Shown here one piece after another: positions 57,001 through 64,000 of a DNA stretch of 64,000 nt (the stretch's first letter is position 1; every line of letters begins with the position of its first letter). The DNA lies in NCBI GenBank assembly GCA_003117195.1, contig BDSI01000033.1, forward strand, positions 248,001 through 312,000. The letters run 5' to 3'. The translations under genes and the position numbers were made by a program. The DNA is from Eudorina sp. 2006-703-Eu-15 (lineage: Eukaryota; Chlorophyta; Chlorophyceae; Chlamydomonadales; Volvocaceae). A model generated the notes under the pieces. It saw nothing but the letters and a program-made list of their open reading frames with translations. It ran no database searches and was not told the DNA's origin.

Positions 57001-60000
57001 GCGCCCCGCCGCGCGCCAGGCCGTGCCGCTGCAGCTGCAGTTGATGCTGCAGTTGCAGCTGAGCCCCTCCGGGGCGTGCCTGCGCGACGCCGTGACCAGG
57101 GCAGGAGGACGTGAGAAGAACGATGTCAGCCAGGGGCTGGGCTGAGAGCGTCATAGGTGCCAGAGGCGCCCTCCATTCCTCACACACACAGTTCACCACC
57201 GCATACGTATGTCTCCTGACTTCTGGGATGCAAAACAACGGAAGCCATGGCCTTGGACCCGGCTCGGTTAGCAAGGCTCTTGGAGCGCATGCGGGCTCAC
57301 CGCAACTCAATCGTTCCCTTTGGATGGTAGCAGTCCCCTTTTTCCTGCTAGTGCAGGGCCATGCGCATGGATTTAGGTGTTCCTACCGTGCCCTTGGGCC
57401 TACGGCTCGTATGGGTAGTTGTACAGGTATGGGGTTGTGCAACCCCCAACCATGTAACACACACAAACACAGGTAACTGTTAACTGGTTTGGGTCGGGCG
57501 GGTTTCTCGCTCAACACACAAAACAACGGTCTTGGGTGATCGTGGTGAAGACTCATCTGACCTCTCGTTGATTTTGCTTCCCGTTCTCAGTTCCCCGCGG
57601 GGCTGCAGCCGTGCAGCGTCGCGCCCCCCCCCCGGCCAGCTTCAGGCTCGGCCCCTGCACTCACCCAATCCAGTGGCGGACGACAGCGCAGAGGCGGACG
57701 GGTGGTGGCGGTCACCGCCCGCCGCCCGGCCGCCCGGCCCCGCCGCCTGCGCCGCCGCCCGCGCCGCCGCCATCCTGGCGCAGCCCTGCATCAGCACCCG
57801 GTGGTACCCGGACCGCAGCGCCGCCGACTTGGCAGCGCCGCTGTAGGCCAGCAGGTTCCGGAGCGACACGATGATGCACAGACTGTCCGCCCGCAGGTCG
57901 CCGCTGACGGTCGGCTGCTGGGGCCGGTGCGGGGCCCCCGCCTCCGTGGCAACCGAGGCCCGCACGTGGTGCAGGGCCGACGCGTGGACGGTTGCTGGGG
58001 CTGCACTGCCACTGCCGCCGGTGGCGGGCAGGAGCGCATCGTCCGGCAGGAGGTCGATGAGGGCGGCGCACAGCCCCGCCCCCACCTCCCGGCCGGTGCT
58101 GCCCACCAGGTGCTCGTTGTCTGTGTGGCGTGCGTGTGTGTAAAAGAGATTTGAGCCGCGTGTATGTGTGTGTGTGTGTGTGTGTGTGGCTCGTGGCATG
58201 TGTGTGTGTGTGTGTGTATCGTTACATATCTGCCGGGCCGACACTGGCCGGGGGCGCTAACCCGCCCCATACGGGAGACCGCCGAAGCACTTTCCCCCGG
58301 ATACGGGGGGAAGGGGCGTAAGGGGCCTCTGTCCCCTCGCTCTCAGCCAAGGGTGTGTGTGGCGCATACCGAGCGCAACAGGGAGCGACAGGTTGGTTGC
58401 GTCAGGGTCAGGTCAGGTCGGGTTAGGTCAGGTCATATCGAGGATTTAGAAGGATCGGCACTCGACGTGAACGTGCACCACTCCAGCGCCCGAAGGAACG
58501 AGCCGTGGCACAGCTCCCCAGGCTCCCCGACAGCGTGCGCGCCCCGGCCCGGCCCCACAACGGCCCACCGTACCTGTCCCCTCGAACCGCAGCAGCGCCG
58601 CAGCGGTGTCCTGGCGGGACAGCAGCGTGGCCAACAGACACACCACCGCCAGGCGCAGCGACCGCGGGGCGCAGCCGGACAGCAGCAGCTCGGCACACCG
58701 CGTCAGCAACGGCCCCGAGGACCGGCACAGGGAGGCGTCCAGGGTCACCACCGCCTGCGCGCGGGAGAGCCGGGGGCCTTTACCATTTACCTATCCTAAA
58801 GCGAAAATGACAAGATACCATGCTACGAAGTCGGCAGACACAGGCAAGTCGTCCGCCCAACCCGGCATAGCCGGCCAGGCCAGGCCAAGCTCACGTTCCG
58901 CAGCCCTCCCTCGTCAAGGAGCTGCAGCGCCGCGTTGGCGGCCGCCGCCGCCTGCCGTACAGCCTCCAGCCGCGCCGCGCCCTCCACCAGCTGCGCCGCC
59001 GGCGCGCCGCCGCGCGCCGCATCCCAGGCCGCCACGCCGACGGCCAGCCGCGCGAAGGCCGCCAGCGCCGCGGCCGCGGTCGACTCGGCGGCCGAGCGCG
59101 CCAGCGCCGGCGGCAGCTGCAGCATCGGCGGGTCCTGCAGCCCATTGGCCAGCAGCTGCGCCACCAGCGCGCCGCAACCAAGCGTGTGGAGCAGGTGGCG
59201 GTGGTGAGTCGGGTCGGAGGCGGGTGACATCGCTGCGGGGAAAGGGGGAGGAGGGGGGAACACGCAGAGGCAACGCGGACGGAGACCAAGCGGGTGAAAA
59301 GGGATGTGGTTCGCTGGCAGCGGGTGAGGTGGGGATATGCTCGAGGCGTACAAAGGCTGACAGATCGATGGTTCGTGTGTTTGGCGAGGAAGCCCTCTGA
59401 CCCGAACCGGCCCGCAAGGGTGTGCTTCGTGTGTGTGACGGAGGCATCACTTTGGCTGTGTCACGACCGCCCTACCCAGCCCGGGTCCGCAGACTCAACC
59501 CCCGACGTGCTCACCCCCGCCTGCCGTGGCCGCCGCCCACTCCTGCCGCGACCTGAAGCCCGTCGCCTCCAGCCCCGCGCGCACTTCCAGCTGGGTGTCG
59601 GTCTCGAACCCCTCCCACGCGGCGGCAGCGGCGGCGTCGCCACCATCGGCAAAGCCGCCCCCGCCGCTCGGGGACGCGTCTCCCTCTCCCCGACCCGCGG
59701 GGCCCATGCCCCCATGCCCGCCAGCCCCACGCGGTGCGGTCGCACAGACAGCCATGGCCTCCGCCCCCAGAACGGCCATCAGCAAGGCGGCGCGTTCGGT
59801 GCCCAGGACACCGTCTTCCGCGGAAAGGGCTGAGGCCGCGGCGCCCGTGTGGCCGGGTCCGCTGCCCGGCGTCGCCGGCGCTGCCGCCGTTGCTGCGGCT
59901 GGCAGGGGCCGCGGCTCCAGCAGCTGTAACAACCGGTCGAGGAGGCCGGGCTGCTGCAGCAACCCCGCCACACGCTCCCCGTCCAGCAGTGCGGTCTGGA

Positions 60001-63000
60001 GCAGCAACGCCACCGCGGCGGCGGTGAAGGGTGCGGGCGCGTCGGGGTCGCGCAGCATGCGCGGCAGCGCGGCCCACAGGGGCTCCTGCTGCTGCAGCAG
60101 GACCGCGGAGGGCGGCAGGGAGGTCAGCGAGGTGAAGAGCTGGCGGCGAGGTAGGCAGGACGGCTCCCCTGGCGGCTGCTGCCGATGCCACTGCAGGTCC
60201 TGCGCCTCCGCCTGGTCCTCCTCCTCAAACCGCTGCTGCTGCTGCTGCCCCGGTGATTGCTGGTCTCCGCTGCGGTGCTGGACCTTCACGGGAAGCGCAG
60301 GGCCCGCGGGTGTCAGGAAATGTGTCGTTAGCGCTGCTCTGCACTCCATTGTATCTACCGATACAACATAACACTGTATCTACCGATACAACATAACATT
60401 AGCGTCACATTCCTGCCTTGTTCCGGACCTCTGGCTGTCTTGCAGCACATTGAAACACCCAGGCGGGCACGACCGAAGGGCCCCGACCCTGGGGCACCAG
60501 CACACGGCCGCGCAGGGCCCTGTCAGGCAGGACACGACGGCGACCGTCAGCTGAGACCTCTCGTGAGGCACGACGGCGACCGTCAGCTGAGACCTCCCTT
60601 CCCCGCGCCCCACTGCCCCGGGGCTGCCCAGGAGGCCGCCCATACACTACCTGGTCAGTATCCGGGCCTGGGTGGCTATGGGTGGGCTTCTCAATGAACA
60701 CTATCTATATACCTGCGTCACGTGGCCGGCGTCTGACCCTGAGCCGGCCCCGACCTCCTGCGCCATGCAGCAGCACAGCACCCGCAGCGCCGCGGTGCGG
60801 ACCGCGTAGCAGCTGGCGGGGTCGACGGCCGCCTTGGCCATCATCTTGACGGCGTCGGGCCATCCCTGGAGGGGGCGTCAGGCAGGCGGGATTCCGCAGG
60901 GAGGCAGTAGTAGTGAAAAGAGGATGCGCAGCTCAGCGGCAGCAACGGCGCCTTCTGGAGCTGGTCCAAGGGCAGTCGCATCTGCGGGCCGGCGGACGGG
61001 ATGCTGCATCGAGCCGCGCGCAGTACTGGCCACGGCGCACTCGCCGTGACCTGCCATCGCCAGCGTGGCGATACCATCTCTGACTAACTAAAAACTCCAG
61101 ATGCAACAGGATGGGACAGGACAGGATAGCCCAGCACAGTTCAGGACAGGGTGGGACGGCACAGGGCGCCTGAAGCACGGATGAGGGGAGAGGAATCCAC
61201 GGCGCCATGCGTTCCCCGTTGCCGCCCGCGCGCCAGCAGGATTGAATGGGATCGGACAGGACAAGGCAGGATAGGCAGGACAACACAGTACAGGACCAGA
61301 CCGGACCCGGCCGGCCCCGCACTGCGCCAGATGCATCCCACTGACCTGGGCCACCATGGCCTGCGAGGCCTCCGCGCCCGGCTGCAGCAACCTGCACAGG
61401 ACCTCCGCCGCCAGGGCGCGCAGCACCGCGTCCCGGTCCCGCAGCAACCGGGACACCCAGAAGCTGCCGCTCAGCTGACGGAGCAGGTCGGGGGCAGGTC
61501 GGGGCCAGGTCGAGGGAAGGTTTGGGGCAGGTCACGGATGGCCAGGCGGCAGTTGAAGTTCGGACAGGTCGCGCGCCAGAGGGCCGCGCATTAATCGCGT
61601 GAAGAGGAGGGTTAGACAAGGACACGCCCCCAGGACGCCAACAGACACGGTGAGGAAGGGGAATCGTTTCACGCGCGCGGTAGCGGCATGAGGCGGGGGG
61701 CATTGTGCCCTAGGTGGATGCCTCGTCCTGGTGCGCGCGCAAGAGATTGATCAACAGCCCGTGGCGCCTCACTGGACCGTTCGAGTGAAGGGCGTGCCGG
61801 CGGCAAGGGGCATGTGTGGACTACACCGGGGTGGGGCTGGGGCACCCGCGGGGAGCGGAGTCCTCACCTCACGCCAAGCCGGCGCCCAGTCGCGCGCCGG
61901 CAGGAGCGCGGTGAGGTGCAGCAGGCAGCGCAGCGCCATCCGCGCCGCGCCCTTGCCGCTGAAGCCTCCGGCGCCTGCCGCGTCCTCAGGCCACCCTCCT
62001 CTGCCTCCTATCGCAACACCGAAGCTGGTGCGCAGGCCGCCGCCACCACCACCGCCGCCACTCGCAAAGCGAGGCGCGCCACCGCCACCCGCTGAGAAGC
62101 TGCCCAGGTTACCCAGCAGCGCCTTGAGGCACGCCAGCAGCGCTTCACATGCCGCCGCGTCCAGGACCTACGGCGCACGTAAGGGCAACCGAAGGCGCCA
62201 ACCCGGCGGGTCACCGCTGTCCGCATTCAACGCTGTTACTGTGTCAGCAATAGCTTGCACACTCACACCCTCCACCCATGGGTGTGCCCGGGTTCGTTTC
62301 GGGTTTCTTTCTTTTTTCTATTTAAGCCTCCACCCATCCAACCCATCCACCGCCAGCCACGACCTCAATGCTGCCCCATGATATGGTCAGCTGTGGGACA
62401 CAAGTGGTGCGGGGGGCGGGGGCCGAGCTCCGCGCGGCGACGCACCTCCGGGATTGCTGCGGCAGCACCGGGCCCCGCCAGCCCCGCCGGCGTCGCGTGC
62501 AGCTGTGCTGCCAACAGGGCGGTGACCTCCAGCAGCAGCTGCAGCGCCGCCGCCCTGCAGCCGTAGCTGGCGGCGGGGTTGTCCAGGAACGCGACGGCCA
62601 CGGTGCGCAGCAGGCGCGCGGGCGACAGCGCGGCCAGAACTTGCAGGGCCTGCTGCAGCGGCAGCCGCGTGCGGGCGCACCTGAGGGAGGGACCCGGGGG
62701 GTTAAGGGGGCGCGGGGGCCGTTGCGGCCAGACGGGGTTGGCAGTGGTGGAGGAGGACGAAGTCGACTGTGACAGGTATGGGAGACGCTCTATTGCACGA
62801 ATGATCACCAATCGGATTTCGTAGGAACAGATGAAATGGAATGGGGAGCGGAAAACGGCATTTTAGACCTGGCCAGCCGGGGGCCGGGGGAACAGGCGCG
62901 ACGCGACGGTGGGGGTATGAGAGGCCGGAACGGCGCCACCGAGGCGGCGTAGCTGGCGCTTGGAGGAAGCGAAAGAGGACCGGGGACTACGCAGTACGCA

Positions 63001-64000
63001 CCCTGGCGATGGCGATGGCGTGGCCAAGGCCCCGCGCGCCCCGACGCGACGCACCTGACCAGGTCCACGAGGGTCGCCAGGACCGTCACCGTGCACTGCA
63101 GCTGCGCATGTGTGTGCGGGAACATGGCGAGGTCGGGGGCGGACACTACGGGCGCGGCGCTGCCGGCCAGCGCCACGGGCAGCAGCGGGGGCTCCACGGC
63201 CGCGTCGGGCGCCGACAGCACCTCCAGGGCGCTCCGGGAAAGGTACTCGGCGAGGTGCAGCAGCTGGAGCTGCGAGGTGGCGCGCGTGGGGAGCGGGCGG
63301 AAGACGGACACGGAGCGGGTGTCTAAGGGGTGGGTGGGAATGTGGGAATGTGCATTGTGCGGGCGGGTGAGGGAGGGTCTGTGGCCAGGGCGGGTGATTC
63401 GGTGGGGGAAGGGCTTTGTGCAGCGCGACGCAGTCCGTGATTGGCATTGCGGGTGGTGTGGTGGGCTGGCTGCTTTCCTTGATCCTGTCATGCAGGCAGC
63501 GCAGCCTCCTGCGGCGCTGCGCGCTCGACATTTCGTTGCCCCATGACACAGATGTCACCAACGGGTCGCGCCTTGTTGGTTGAAGACCGGAACCCCGCTA
63601 CGGCGGCTGCAACTCTCATGCCGGCGCATCACGACGCCGACTGGCCCCAACCGCCTCATCAGTCATCACCTCACCCTCCGCACCACCCCCATCTCACCTG
63701 GCTGACGGCCCCCGAGGCAAGCGCCCTCCGCAGCAGCTCCAACAGCTCCCCCCACAACGCCCGGTCCTCGGCGCTGATGGGCGCATTGGAGAGCAGCCCG
63801 TCAAAGTGCACCTGGCGGTCAGGTTGACGGTCGGCGGGGGGGAGGGGACTGGGGGAAGTGGTAGGAGAGTTGGTAGGCAACCCATATGAGCAGACAGCGA
63901 GAGGGAGAAAGGGAACACGGGGGGGCTGATCACGAACGAAATATATCCCGGCTGGCTTACGCCAGGCGCCAGACGGGGGACCCGGGCGGCGGCGTTGCCC
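54005..64000 (-). CDS. RTTN: Rotatin-like basal-body protein, C-terminal 1511 residues
   Basis: Sixteen exons in the window, 5' end beyond 64000: 63961-64000 (partial), 63698-63811, 63055-63269, 62446-62680, 61868-62167, 61346-61474, 60713-60865, 59515-60277, 58895-59232, 58574-58754, 57716-58120, 56748-57079, 55968-56354, 55335-55529, 54660-55058, 54005-54355. All phases close. The protein is a chain of Leu/Ala-rich ARM/HEAT-like helices (e.g. LRRALASGAVSQ, LLLEVTALLAAQL, FHELLGCLTNLLPECPQ). The C terminus carries the part I recognise as rotatin: ALALVRNLCFSPDAKAHL, YAASAMWALAYHGEK and, in the last exon, VKAAIRRVPSAHQRLVAAYS. Rotatin/Ana3 acts in centriole and basal-body assembly and length. 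Low-complexity Gly or Ala inserts lie in exons 5, 8 and 12. The identification rests mainly on the last 180 residues; a different ARM-repeat protein is possible. Confidence 0.72.
58160..58222. repeat. TG dinucleotide repeats in rotatin intron
   Basis: Two TG runs (about 58163-58188 and 58199-58218), each over ten units, lie between exons 10 and 11 counted from the partial exon. Reverse-strand frames give artefactual Thr-His repeats. Confidence 0.9.
60352..60402. repeat. Duplicated 25-bp unit with inverted repeat
   Basis: TGTATCTACCGATACAACATAACA occurs twice in tandem in the intron between 60277 and 60713. Each unit contains TTGTATC-TACC-GATACAA-like inverted arms. A separate pair of repeats, ACGGCGACCGTCAGCTGAGA, occurs at about 60538 and 60570 in the same intron. 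Confidence 0.8.

Overview
The window is nuclear DNA from a green alga, most likely a volvocine (Chlamydomonas/Volvox lineage) species. The evidence is high GC, many short GT-AG introns of roughly 100-900 bp, Ser-Pro/Pro-rich extracellular-matrix proteins, gametolysin-type (M11) metalloproteinases with the QExxH site known from Volvox, a DIRS-type tyrosine-recombinase retroelement, and abundant micro- and minisatellites. Exons below were assembled by hand from splice consensus, reading phase and family resemblance; no alignment or transcript evidence was available.

Layout. (1) 0.5-12.5 kb, + strand: two tandem, paralogous M11 matrix metalloproteinase genes (491-3683 and 7443-12466). They share a signal-peptide exon, catalytic exon(s), a long Pro/Ser-rich tail and a tiny basic last exon. 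(2) 12.5-19.0 kb: no gene I can defend. (3) 19.0-23.0 kb, - strand: an AMSH/STAMBP-type JAMM deubiquitinase in six exons. (4) 23.8-35.2 kb, + strand: an 18-exon HrpB-type DExH helicase with a Ser/Thr/Arg/Ala-rich leader that looks like an organelle transit peptide. It is divergent from AMSH across an 830-bp spacer. (5) About 34.8-54.0 kb: a tandemly duplicated block. It holds four copies (A-D, - strand) of a small, unrecognised two-exon Met/Gly-rich gene ending in GGF, with decayed copies of the HrpB and rotatin 3' ends. A degraded DIRS retroelement (RNase H, then PHD finger plus tyrosine recombinase) sits between copies B and C. (6) 54.0-64.0 kb, - strand: the C-terminal 1511 residues of a rotatin-like basal-body protein, continuing past the window edge.

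The most notable material is the array at 36.8-53.0 kb. The small gene keeps its splice phase, start and GGF end in copies A, B and D while flanking and intron DNA has diverged, so it looks like a real, recently amplified gene. The same block carries a short non-autonomous element family whose copies share a 3' end containing TGTAA and have target-site duplications of 7, 7 and 13 bp. One copy breaks the recombinase ORF, one is nested in an older copy, and one splits exon 1 of gene copy C.

The recognisable genes belong to different cell processes (matrix remodelling, endosomal ubiquitin removal, organellar RNA metabolism, basal-body assembly). I see no sign that they form one pathway. Two reading-frame breaks lie at G or C runs (11.41-11.46 kb and 32.515 kb) and may be assembly errors. 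Coordinates inside exons are expected to be exact or within one or two bases.
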